Positions 36,291-46,469 of a DNA stretch of 64,000 nt are shown piece by piece. Positions within the stretch are counted from its first letter, which is position 1, and the number at the start of each line of letters is the position of its first letter. A program made the translations under genes and the position numbers. The notes under the pieces are model-generated. The model was not told where the DNA came from. It did no database searches and saw only the letters and a program-made list of their open reading frames with translations. Source of the stretch: Tanypteryx hageni (lineage: Eukaryota > Arthropoda > Insecta > Odonata > Petaluridae); NCBI GenBank assembly GCA_028673005.1, contig CM054113.1, positions 175,071,956 through 175,135,955 on the forward strand, in the 5' to 3' direction.

Positions 36291-39200
36291 TTAACTGTTC
36301 CTTTGAAAGGATAAGAGAGATAGATAGCAGTGTTGTTTGAATGATGAGAGCGAGTGCAAGATTTTTATTGTTTGGGGAAGTTCGTTCCATAGTCTGCAAG
36401 CAGTTGCAATGAAGGACTTGTTGAATATAACCGTTCTGTGTTGAGGAATAAGGAGTTTATGGCACCCTCTGGTTATGTACAGTGTCTATACTCCTGAATT
36501 CCGTTGCAAGATAATGTGGATTGTTAGAAGTAAGTAGTTCATATAGTAAGGAAAGCAAGTGGAGGCGTCTTCGGGACTCCAAATTTAGCCAGTTTAGTTT
36601 GGCGAGTGAATCTGAAATAGGGTCTGATTTCTTCAAGTTAAAAATATATCTAATGCACGCGTTATGAGTTCTCTGAATCTTTAACGACAACTCTTGAGAT
36701 AAATCTTGGTACGCTATATCGACATAGTCAAAATGCGGAATAATGAGACGCTTTTTTAGAGAAACTGGAGTACTGCTACTTAACTTCCTAAGTGAGTGAA
36801 GAGATGAGTTTACTGTTCTACACACATTTCTAACATGTGGGGCCCAAGAGAGGGCTTCATCTATGAGCAATCCAAGATTCTTTACTACTTTACAGTAGGG
36901 TATAGTTGAATTTGCTATGTTGATCGGTATTCTTTGGGACTGATTAATTGCGGCTAATATCTTAGGGTAACCAATTAAGAAAGCCTGTGATTTTTCTGGA
37001 TTAATACTAAGAAAGGTTTTATTACTCCAGACCTCTAGCGTTTCTAAGTCCTTATTGATATTTTTTAGGGTTTTCGCGAGATCGTTTGCGGTAGAACTTG
37101 AGTATATTTGCAAGTCATCTGCATAAAGATGATGATTGCAGTATTTAAGTGACAAGGAGCAGTCATTTATGTATAAAGAAAATAGTTGGGGACCCAAAAT
37201 TGAGTCCTGTGGGACGCCTCTCCCGTTGGTAAGCCAGCCAGATGAAGAATTAATGGAAATCACTTGTTGGGAACGATCGCTTAAATAAGAAGATATCCAA
37301 TTGATGGCCGAAGGCGAGAAATTCATTGCGAGCAGTTTAGACAGCAGGACATCTTTGTCTATCGAGTGGAAAGCTTTACTGAAATCTAGTAGTACTAGGA
37401 TTGTTACTTCCTTTTTGTCCATTGCGCGGGGCATGTCGTCGGTGATTTTTACAAGAGTAGTGGTGGTGCTGTGAGATTTACGAAAACCAGATTGAAAGGG
37501 ATATAAAAATTGATTTTCGTTAAGAAAGAGCGTCATTTGTTCATGTACTAATTTTTCTAGGGCTTTTGATGTGGTAGGCAAAAAGCTAATTGGGCGAAAA
37601 TCTTTGATTTCAGTCAATTTCGATTTCTTTGGTAATGGCCTTATGAAAGCGCGTTTCCATTGCACTGGAAAATTTTCTTGAGATAGGGAGCAGTTAAATA
37701 TATTAGTTATTATTGGTAGAATAATATGAATCAATTTCTTGATGAAGATAGTAAGTATGCCATCTGACCCTTGAGCTTCAGATTAATTTTTCTAAAAGCA
37801 TGGAACACTTGAAATTGAGTGACCGGGATGAACTTGAACGGGTTAAAATCCTTGTTTGATTTTTCCGCTGCGACAGTAATCGAATTAATAACTTCCCTTT
37901 TTATTTTGTCATTAATGATATTCGGGGGTGTAGAGAATTTAGAATTCAACGAGTCTAAAGATATGTATGGAGGCAATTAAAAGTCATTTTGTTTTCCAAT
38001 ACCAATCGACCTAAGATTTTTTCCAAATAATCGAAGGTGATTCGTTCGGACTAGCTATTGAGTGAATGAATCTAATTTTTGCATTTCTGATTAGTTGTTT
38101 TGTTTTGTTTCTAATGCGATTATATTTGTCGAAAATATTATCGTCTTTAGTTCTTTTGAACAAACGAAAAACCGAATCGCGATGCGCCATCATTTTTTTA
38201 AATATCGTCATTAAGCCAGGGCGAACGATGTTTGGAAATGCGAATGGTTTTTTCAGGTGCGAAGTGGTGAAGCAATTGCATTAATAGTGTTTAAGGCTTC
38301 AACTTTATTGTCAATATCATCGATAAATTCAATGGTATACCAGGGAAGAGTAGAAGCTTCGTTCATTAATTCAAAGTCATCTATCCCTTTTATGTCTCGG
38401 TGACGCATATAAGTTTGTTTGAATTTCGGCGAATTTAGTGAGTAAGCTTAGAAGATTAGATCATGAGAAGAAATTCCTGGGACTGGCAATTGACCATGAG
38501 TTATTATTTTTTCAAGGTTAGTCGTAACGGCTAAGTCGATCCAGGTTGAGGCTGTTTGAGTGTTATTAGTCGGATTCAGCGGAACGATGTTGAGACCATG
38601 CGAATTAAAAGAATGTTTTAAATAATCGGTATCATAAGAAATAGCTGTAAAATTGGCATTAAAATCACCGGTGATTATAATGTGTTCGTAATTGGTAGAA
38701 AAATTAGAAAATATGTCGTCTAAGTCTGATAGACGGGCTATTTTGGGAGTTCGATAAATTATTCCCAATAAAAGTTTTTTGGCATTGACTAAAATTTCTA
38801 AGAAGAGGAATTCAGGCCTTCTTGCGTATTGAGGTTCACTTGTAGCTATCACTTTACATTTCAAATCATTTCGTACGTAAAAACCCACACCACCACCACC
38901 TTTCCCTAAGCGATCGTTGCGATAAAAACAGTAACCAGGTATGTCTATAGTAGAAGAGGAGATGGAAGGTTTAAGCCAAGTTTCGCAGGGACGGATCCAG
39001 AAACTTCCCAAGGGGAGGGCGATCGCTCCAATTGCCCCTCCCCCTCTTAATTCCGCCTCTACCGACGACCATACATACATTTTGAAAATTCCTATCCCCA
39101 TCAGAACTTTTCTTTTCTTTGTCATACAGACCTAATCTTCGGTGTAGAAACAAGGAATGTTGTGTGGAATGAATTTAAGAATGTACCCAGTGGAGGGCAA

Positions 39201-39452
39201 TGGGGTCGTCCAAGGGGAGGGCGATCGCCCCCATCGCCCCTCCCTTGGATCCGCCACTGCATGCACGTCATTAGAAGGAAGTATAGCTCGTAACTCGTCT
39301 AAATGCGCAGTGAGGCTTTGTACGTTAAGATAAACCAGCTGAAAGGCTCGTGGAAATGGTTTGAAGTAAGAAGAGAGTAATTTACGAGTGGAGAGGTCAT
39401 CAGAGGGGTTGCAATGAGTAGAATTCCCCATGAAAGGGGTGGACGAAGACAA
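36291..39452 (-). pseudogene. LINE ORF2: endonuclease and reverse transcriptase, frameshifted
   Basis: The N-terminal endonuclease starts in FQLVYLNVQSLTAHLDELRA (39350-39290), is cut by a MITE at 38986-39259, and continues with ETWLKPS..GYCFYRND, GGGGVGFYVR, GDFNAN and SSHDLI (to 38448). A linker (38447-37980) includes FRLFKRTKDDNIFDKYN. The reverse transcriptase (37976-36457) shows RPLPKKSKLTEIKDFRPIS, LLDFSKAF (motif A), GVPQDSILGP (motif B, with the usual Gly after Gln replaced by Asp) and YADDLQIY (motif C). One base shift near 36457 leads to the true C-terminus (ACRLWNELPQTIK), ending at 36291. Further shifts lie near 37750 and 37980. This copy cannot make its protein. Confidence 0.88.
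38986..39259. mobile_element. MITE inserted in the LINE endonuclease
   Basis: The left end is CAGGGACGGATCCAG and the right end, reverse complemented, CAGTGGCGGATCCAAGGGAG. GGGAGGGCGATCGC motifs lie near both ends. It splits the endonuclease between NDVHA and ETWLKPS. The ends look like hAT or a similar superfamily, but the flanking bases do not form a clear 8-bp duplication, perhaps because of a small deletion. Confidence 0.75.
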
Positions 39453-39800
39453 AGCAAGATTTTGGGGGAATCCAGGTATGAACTCCGGGGCTCAAGTGTT
39501 GAGGATTGCTTCTCTACGCACAGCGTGAGGCAGTGAGTGAGTACCAGGTAGTAACCCTGGGGCGCAAAGAGTGAGATATTTGAAACCGTTCGCTCTTTTT
39601 CGACGAAATGTATTTTGTTAATCCTTCAAAATTAAAGCATATTTTGTCCATCGAAAGCTTACTTTTGTGTTAAAGTCACCGAGAAAAGTACATGAGTAGT
39701 ACTTAATATTGACAAAAGATCAAGTAGTGAACAATTTTCACTGTAATGAAAATTATAATGCTCGGATATTTTTATAGTCACATGTTGAGAGAAATAAAAT

Positions 39801-39872
39801 AGGTCCCACCGAGATTTGAACTCGGATCGCTGGACTCAAAGTCCAGAGTGCTAACCATTACACCATGGGGCC
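39801..39872 (-). tRNA. tRNA-Gln (TTG)
   Basis: The minus strand starts GGCCCCATGGTGTAATGGTT, has a CTGGA/TCCAG anticodon stem around a loop with TTG, and a T arm CCGAG-TTCAAAT-CTCGG that pairs fully. The acceptor stem GGCCCCA/TGGGACC has one C-A mismatch at the third pair; otherwise it matches the usual animal tRNA-Gln(UUG). A TTTT run follows on the minus strand. It is likely functional. Confidence 0.88.
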
Positions 39873-40040
39873 GATATTATTATTTACTTACGCGTAATTA
39901 TTTGACTTATTTTTACTAATTTTTTACTCTCCAACATACGATTGACTTTTCTTTTCAAGCATTCTTGTGTAAATTGATATTAAATCTCCACGATTAACAA
40001 GGAAAAGGCGTGCGTGGGAGTGAAAATAGAAAATATATGG

Positions 40041-40873
40041 AAAAATCTGATGTGGCAACCACATGACTTTCTCCATATCTGTAATATTTCTAAAAATTCC
40101 AAATAGGTTAAATGATAATAAATATTTTAAGGAACTGCGAGAAAATTTTAAAGAATTTACTAAGAACAGAAATAAACTAAAACCGTAGCCTTCTGATATT
40201 GGATACAGCCCCAAAATTCCAACATCCAAGAAAATGAAAAGAAGCGTTAATAAGACGTATAGTAAACGTAAAGTGTTTACAATAGTCACCGGTAGGTGGT
40301 ATGGTGGTGGCAGCTAAAAATTAGTTTTTAAAATATTTCTTCAGCATTCCATTATATGGGAAAATGTTTCGAACAAAGGTTATAGAAAATTATATTTCCT
40401 ACGACATCTATTCCAGTACTGCTTTACATTAATTAATATTCAAGTAAATATTAAATAAATTGAATATCTCCTTAACAATGCGTTCTACGAAAAAAATGTT
40501 TCAAAGAAAAGTTATATAGAATAATATTATCTATGAAGTTTATAATTAACAACATTTACATTTATGAAGATTTAAAAGAGTTATTTGCCAAAAACAAAAA
40601 TATGGCTAGAGTAAACATCCATTTTTTTAGAACGATTGTTGCCAAAACCTAATCAGCTCTTCATTATATAGTACTCTATCTAAATAAAAAATGTGGTATT
40701 GATAGGAGTGTAAGTTTTTGAGTTAGAGCGCCCACAAAATCCTATCACATTCGGACAGACCGACAGACACACAGACATCATCGAGGAAATAGTCAAAACG
40801 TGTTCAGGAGACCTTAAAACGTGTATTTACGATGAAATCTCGAATTCGATTTATTCATGAAAACAATACTTTT
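40041..40873 (-). mobile_element. ACTTTC-family repeat, copy 5
   Basis: This is the longest copy. On minus it reads from AAAGTATTGTTTTCATGA at about 40873, through a short CA-rich part (about 40755-40775), to the 3' stem-loop and CAGATTTTTC at about 40041. Its first 25 or so bases are missing because copy 6 begins there in the opposite direction. Confidence 0.72.
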
Positions 40874-40874
40874 T

Positions 40875-41410
40875 ACTTGCTCCATATACGTAGTATAGGG
40901 GAAATATTTGTTTTTATGAAAAAAATCGACTTCGAGATTTCAACGGAAATACACATTTTGAGGTCCCCTGAACACGTTTTTATCATTTTCTCAATGCCTG
41001 TGTGATAGCTTTTTTGTGGGTGCTCTTACTCAAAAACTATTAATCAGATCAATGCTAAATTTGATATTTAACATTTTTATGAAAGTTACAAGAACCCTTT
41101 AGGTTTTGGTAAAATCGGGCAACCGGAAACGGGTGTTTATCTTGTCACTTATTCGTTATTTTGAAATATTTACTTTACTATTTGATAAATGTAAAATTGT
41201 ATTGGGATAAAAGTTGTAGGAAATATAATTTTCTACAACTTTTGTTTGAAACATTTTCCCATATAACGCATTGTTTAAGAGATATCTTATATTTTTAGCT
41301 GCCACCACCACGCCACCTACCGAAGACTATTGTTAACAATTGACGCTTAGTTACGTCTTAGTAACGCTCCTTTTTCTTTTCTTAATTGTTGGAGCTTTGT
41401 GGCTATATAT
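40875..41410 (+). mobile_element. ACTTTC-family repeat, copy 6, head-to-head with copy 5
   Basis: Starts ACTTGCTCCATATACGTAGT and follows the family order up to GGAGCTTTGTGGCTATAT, where it runs into a (TA)n array. The 3' end is missing. Confidence 0.7.
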
Positions 41411-41411
41411 T

Positions 41412-41413
<2 letters not shown>

Positions 41414-41475
<62 letters not shown>
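41414..41475. repeat. (TA)n microsatellite
   Basis: About 62 bases of alternating T and A start inside ACTTTC copy 6. The frames across it are artefacts of the dinucleotide repeat. Confidence 0.95.
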
Positions 41476-41478
<3 letters not shown>

Positions 41479-41644
41479 TTAAGGAAATGAAAAGGTAGTG
41501 ATGAGGGTGGCAACAAGGTGTTGAAGGAGGCCCAGCGGACACTTACCAAGTTGAGGACCAAGTTGGCAGGCTGCTGGGGGCGTCGAAGAGACACGTTGAA
41601 CACACGAACACAAAAACAAAAAACACGCAAGGTTATCGGGCCTA

Positions 41645-41647
<3 letters not shown>
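41476..41647. other. 172-bp single-copy-looking segment between two (TA)n arrays
   Basis: It is GC-richer than its surroundings and unrelated to the ACTTTC family. It shows no protein motif. Its position between two TA arrays suggests that it arrived by rearrangement or by slippage-mediated capture. Confidence 0.4.

Positions 41648-41708
<61 letters not shown>
41648..41708. repeat. (TA)n microsatellite, second array
   Basis: About 61 bases of TA repeat. It is followed by ACCCGGCTTAGCTCGGG, a motif often seen at degraded retroelement tails in arthropods. Confidence 0.95.
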
Positions 41709-41712
<4 letters not shown>

Positions 41713-42048
41713 CAGATGTACCCGGCTTAGCTCGGGATATTAATGCGGCACAGTATTTATTTTGTTGAAGGTTAAAATAACATAACTGAAAAAGAAGTCA
41801 GAGAATGAAATAAAACACAGATACCGGAGGTTGTCTGAAAATAATCTAAAATAGTGATATATCATCATACTTTACCTTTCGTTTATAATACTTCCTTGTA
41901 AACAATATTTCTTGTTTTGCCTCCAGGTGCTAGGATGGTTAAGTTACTTTGGCTAAAATCTTAAATAAAAATCTAACCAGGATTTATTCCTCAACTCTGG
42001 CACAAATGTAACACTCAAAAGGACTGGTGCACCCTGGGGGATACCACT

Positions 42049-42808
42049 TGAAAAAATCTGATGTGGCCACCACATGACGTTCTCCATATCTGTAATTTTT
42101 CTAAAAATTCCAAATAGGTTATATAATAATAAATAATTTAAGAAACTGCGAGAAAATTGTAGACTTGACAAAGAACAGAAATAAACTCAAACCATAGCCA
42201 TCTGATATTGGATATAGCCGCAAAGCTCCAACAATTAAGAAAAGAAAAAGGAGCGTTACTAAGAGGTAACTAAGCGTCAATTGTTAATAATAGTCTTCGG
42301 TAGGTGGCGTGGTGGTGGCAGCTAAAAATATAAGATATATCTTAAGCACTGCGTTATATGGAAAAATGTTTCAAACAAAGTTTGTAGAAAATTAAATATC
42401 CTACAACTTTTATTCCAGTATATTTTTGAATTTATCAAGTATTAACGCAAATATTTTAAAATAGCGGATAAGTGACAATAGTAAACACTCACTTCCGGTT
42501 GACCGAGTTTTACCAAAAACTAATCAGTTCTTTTGACTTTTATAAAAATGTTAATTATAATATTTCGCGTCGACCTGATTAATAGTTTTTAAGTTCGAGT
42601 ACCCACAAAAAAGCTATCACACACACACATACACGAACACACGCACGCACGCACGCTCGCACTCACGCTCGCACACACGCAGACTTCATCGAGAAAATAG
42701 TCAAAACGTGTTCAGGAGACCTCAAAACGTTTATTTCTGTTGTAATCTCGAAGTCGATTTTTTTCATGAATGCAATATTTGCCACTATACTAGGTATATG
42801 GAGAAAGT
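42049..42808 (-). mobile_element. ACTTTC-family repeat, copy 7
   Basis: On minus it begins ACTTTCTCCATATACCTAGT at 42808, has a long CA/CGCA microsatellite at about 42620-42680, and ends at the stem-loop and CAGATTTTTTCA at 42049. Both family ends are present, so it is the best guide to full length (about 760 bp). Confidence 0.78.
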
Positions 42809-42857
42809 AGAAAAATCCAAAATTTTTTGCCTGCAATACACACGGGTGAACAATACA

Positions 42858-43388
42858 ATCAAAAACTATTAATCAGGTCAATGCAAAATTTTATAATTAA
42901 CATTTTTATGAAAGTTACAAGAACTGATTAGTTTTTGGTAAGAATCGGTGAAGCGGAAGTGGGTGTTTACTCTTGTCACTTATCCGTTATTTTGAAATAT
43001 TTGCTTTAATATTTGATATATGTAAAAACGTACTGGAATAAAAGTTGTAGGAAATTTAATTAAAAGTTTTCCCATATAATTCATTGTTAAGAGTCATCTT
43101 AAACACTATATTTTTTAGCTGGCACAACCACACCACCTACCGACGACTATTGTGAACAATTGAAGCTTAGTTACGTCATAGTAACGCTCCTTTATATTTT
43201 CTTAATTGTTGGAGCTTCGTGGCTATATCCGATATCAGAAGGTTATGGTTTGAGTTTATTTCTGTTCTTTTTAAAGTTTTTAATTTTCTCTCAGTTCCTT
43301 AAAATATTAATATCATATAACCTATTTGGAATTTTTTGAAAAATTACAGATACGGAGAAAGTCATGTGGTGACCACATCAGATTTTTT
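42858..43388 (+). mobile_element. ACTTTC-family repeat, copy 8, 5'-truncated
   Basis: Starts inside the family at AAAAACTATTAATCAGGTCA and reaches the 3' end CACATCAGATTTTTT. It is very similar to copy 3. Confidence 0.75.
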
Positions 43389-43894
43389 ATTGTAACATTG
43401 CCACTTATTTTTATCAGTAATTATTGTAGAGCATAGACAAAAATAGACGTTTTTCAATTTTTAAAAACATTGATAATAATTCAGACACAATTCATAAGAG
43501 TTTTCATTAAACAGGATGAAGTCCATCGTAGCATAAATTGAAATTGAATGATTTTGAGGAAAATATTATCGCATTTGTTCTTCTTTTTGAGAAGATCTGT
43601 GAGTCTCACAGCTGAATTCCAGTTGATTTTCTTGGAAGGTTTTTCAAATCATATTTTGAAGTTCGTTCTTCTGTTGTTTCTTTTTCGCAGGTCGCGCATC
43701 CGTGAACGGCCGGAATGTTGTCAGCCTTCCTAGCTGTCCAACGAAGCTGTTATTTTCCACTGGTCATTACAATCTCGATGTTTTCCAGTTCGTTCAGGGT
43801 TGATTCAAGAGACAGTGACATAGGTATGTGTTAATTTTTTCCATAAAACCTATCCCCTGACTCCCGCCTTGATGGTGAATTGCAGAATATTATG

Positions 43895-44530
43895 TAGATA
43901 ATAATGACAGCATATCATGATATATTTGAGAGTGTAATAAGGTATTGTATTATTGTTTGGGGTAACTCTTCTTTGTGTAATTTGAAAATAGTATTTACAC
44001 TCCAAAAAAGGGCTTTTCGAATAATTACCAAAATCAAGGAAACAGAATCATGCAGAAAGCATTTCAAGCAACTTAGGGTTATGACTATTCCCTCTCTTAA
44101 TATGTACGTATAACGCAATTTTACATGAATGTAAACAAAATGTACTTAAGGTAAAAAGCGGAGATTTGCATGGCTATAATACTATAAACAAGGACCTTTT
44201 ATATATAGAGCATTGTAGACTCTCTATTTGCAAAGTGCCCTGAATTTGCTGGCAAAATACTGTTTAATAAGCTTCCAAAGCAAATGAGCGCATCGGTTGA
44301 CAGTACAAAGAAGTTCCAAAGGGATCTGAAAGAGTTCTTTATAGAGTCTATATATTATTCCATTGAAGAGTATATGAATCGAGGAAAAATGTGATTGACC
44401 TCGATATGATAAATTGTTTTTTGTTTTTAATGTATATGTAATGTAATATGTAATATTGTAATAAGCAATTGACGATGCCCATACAATGTAAAATTGTCCA
44501 TGGCAAATCAATTATTATTATTATTATTAT
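43895..44530 (+). mobile_element. LINE 3' fragment with (TTA)n tail
   Basis: The C-terminal part of a reverse-transcriptase ORF is followed by CGATGCCCATACAATGTAAA, TCCATGGCAAATCAA and then (TTA)n at about 44513-44530, a normal retroposon tail. The 5' part is lost. A block at 43867-43893 just upstream belongs to another repeat (see 58066). Confidence 0.75.
43904..44393 (+). pseudogene. Reverse transcriptase C-terminal fragment
   Basis: The frame shows IRYCIIVWGNSS, LQKRAFRIITKIKETESCRK and LRVMTIPSLNMYV, a signature found after the catalytic core in jockey/RTE-type arthropod reverse transcriptases. After a stop and a shift the family ending continues: NKDLLYIEHCRLS, FNKLPKQMSAS and FFIESIYYSIEEYMNRGKM, to a stop near 44393. 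No catalytic motif remains. It is not the same family as the LINE at 36 kb, judged by tail and C-terminus. Confidence 0.72.
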
Positions 44531-44792
44531 ATGTAAATATGCCGAATTGACGGGGAAGTATGTGGAAATAATTAAACTTCTTACGCCATAAAATTAATTA
44601 ATACACTGGTGTAATTAAACCACAAAACATTTTAGAATATATCGGATGATATATTAGCCACTCTTAGAATATATTGCAGTGTGATGAATACGTCCGCGTT
44701 GAATAGACATCTTCTTTGAAAGAACAGTGAGACTCGGATACATTCTACGTCCTTAAATATTGTTTTGACAATAGGAGTATTTGTTATACGTG

Positions 44793-44864
44793 AGCAGAGT
44801 GGCGCAGTGGAAGCGTGCTGGGCCCATAACCCAGAGGTCCGTGGATCGAAACCACGCTCTGCTA
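44793..44864 (+). tRNA. Initiator tRNA-Met (CAT)
   Basis: The acceptor stem AGCAGAG/CTCTGCT pairs fully, with A as discriminator. AGTGGCGCAGTGGAAGCGTG is the eukaryotic initiator D arm. The anticodon arm CTGGG-CCCATAA-CCCAG carries CAT with the three G-C pairs diagnostic of initiators. The T arm CGTGG-ATCGAAA-CCACG has the initiator-specific ATCGAAA loop. A T6 terminator is at 44868-44873. All parts are intact, so this is the most likely functional gene in the window. It starts translation. Confidence 0.97.
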
Positions 44865-45189
44865 TACTTTTTTGTTTCTGGTTCTCATGCATGCCATCTA
44901 AATGTTAACATTTGTTTGTAATGTAAATCGTCTCTTTAAATTATAGATTTAATAACCTTAAATGAGAATTTCTGAAGATACTTTATCTACACTCTTAGTT
45001 GGTCGCTCTAAGATGTTTTCCAAATTACCCAGTGCCGAAACTTTCCATTTCCTTCTTATTGGTGGTTTTTATACATTTCTCCGAGCGTCTGCCGGCTGCT
45101 TCATCTTTAAACTTTTTTTTTGTTTTTAATCATTTGCAATTTTTTAGAGGGACCTAGTGATTAATTTTCCTCGGCCGTCAGCCGAAATA

Positions 45190-46469
45190 CACCCAGTTCT
45201 CGTTTTACGCGATAGGTGGTTCCTGGAAATGGCCGCGTAAATGGAGAACGCGCAAAAGAGAGCTATTTAACATGTATTTCAATGTAGGGCGTTCCAGAAA
45301 AGTTCAGTACTCATCTAGACCATGAAAAATCTTCATAAAAAATAAATTAAAACATGTAACAGTGTGCAGTAAATAACATATTAAGACAAAAAATGATTAT
45401 TTTCGTCATATCTAGTGCATTATAGCACGTACTGTACCGTATTTAAATTAAAATCATTTGGCATTGCATGCAAAAATTGTCTAGAAAGTTATCAATGTTA
45501 TAGAGTGAGATAAAGAACATTTGGGCTGGCTTAGTAAAGTTTACGGTAAAAACTGAGCGAAAACAGCGTTTTCTAATTACGAATGGAGGCATAAAAAACG
45601 GCGACTCAAATATTTAGCTCTAATATTTTTATTTATCATGTTTTTAATTCCAGTGTTTTTATATTGATTGTTTATCATCACTCATTTTCTTTCTTTTTAT
45701 TGACTAAGCATTCATTTTTATTCAAGTACATTATGGATAATGAATTAATAGTAACTTGTATTTAGTATTTTACTTAGACAAACTAACTGTATAGGACTGT
45801 AGAAATTATTAAAGTATTGTAAATGAAAATAACGTTTATTAAAAAATGTTGAGTGCAGTACATTTGACATTTAAACATCTGAAACAAAATTATAGAGCCT
45901 GACTTAGGACTCGAATAATATTATCAATTGACTGGAAAGGACATTTTTTCTGAGTATTACAATAACAACAATCGTGGGTCATTTAATGGCACAGTTCATT
46001 CTCGTCATCAGAAGACAGAATATCGACATTTTCTTCCGACAATGATTTTGAGGCAAATATGAAGGCAAATTTTGTTTTATCGTGAATAATTTCTGACACA
46101 TTAAATATTTTTGGCCCGTCACAGCCCGAAAAGTTTTAAATCATTCCTGATACATCCAGTAATTTCTAAAGCCCTGCCCGGCCCAAGCCCGTAATGAATT
46201 TCATAGGATTGGCCCGTACCCGGCCCGCTGGCTAGGCTCGGCCTGTGCAGGACTCTAGTATAGAGTACTACACCAGCTGAGTTAGAGAAAACGGCCTCTT
46301 TCCCGGCATGTTGGGTAGATTTTGCTATTTGCCTAGCAGATGAATAATTTACGAGTTTTTTTCCAAATCGCGTAACATTTTCGCGCATCTTTGAGAGGTG
46401 GGATATTTTCTTCAATCGCGTATATCCGAGAACGCATAAATGGAGAGCGCGTAAAACGAGAACTGGTTG
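45190..46469. mobile_element. pogo/Tigger-like element, 1280 bp, no intact transposase
   Basis: The left end is CACCCAGTTCTCGTTTTACG and the right end, reverse complemented, CAACCAGTTCTCGTTTTACG. Both are flanked by TA. Subterminal repeats GGAGAACGCG (near 45243) and GAGAACGC..GGAGAGCGCG (near 46425) mirror each other. Inside, 46170-46255 is rich in GGCCCG-type motifs and may be another MITE fragment. A 98-codon minus frame (46119-46415) has no recognised motif. Ends and TA support the superfamily; the interior is anonymous. Confidence 0.75.

Larger units (their letters stand above)
36088..39479 (-). mobile_element. CR1/jockey-group LINE, degenerate
   Basis: On the minus strand an apurinic-type endonuclease, a linker and a reverse transcriptase are followed by a short 3' untranslated part that ends in a (CAAT)n tail (GATTGATTGATTGAT on plus, about 36087-36101). 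A microsatellite tail instead of poly(A) favours CR1-like over jockey proper. The 5' limit is not defined. A MITE has inserted in the endonuclease part. Confidence 0.8.

Noticed and set aside
41351..41709. Frames with long Tyr-Ile runs
   Set aside because: They are translations of the (TA)n arrays.
44632..44892. 86-codon minus-strand frame containing ERGFDPRTSGLWAQHAS
   Set aside because: It is the antisense of the initiator tRNA gene; such translations are a well-known annotation artefact.
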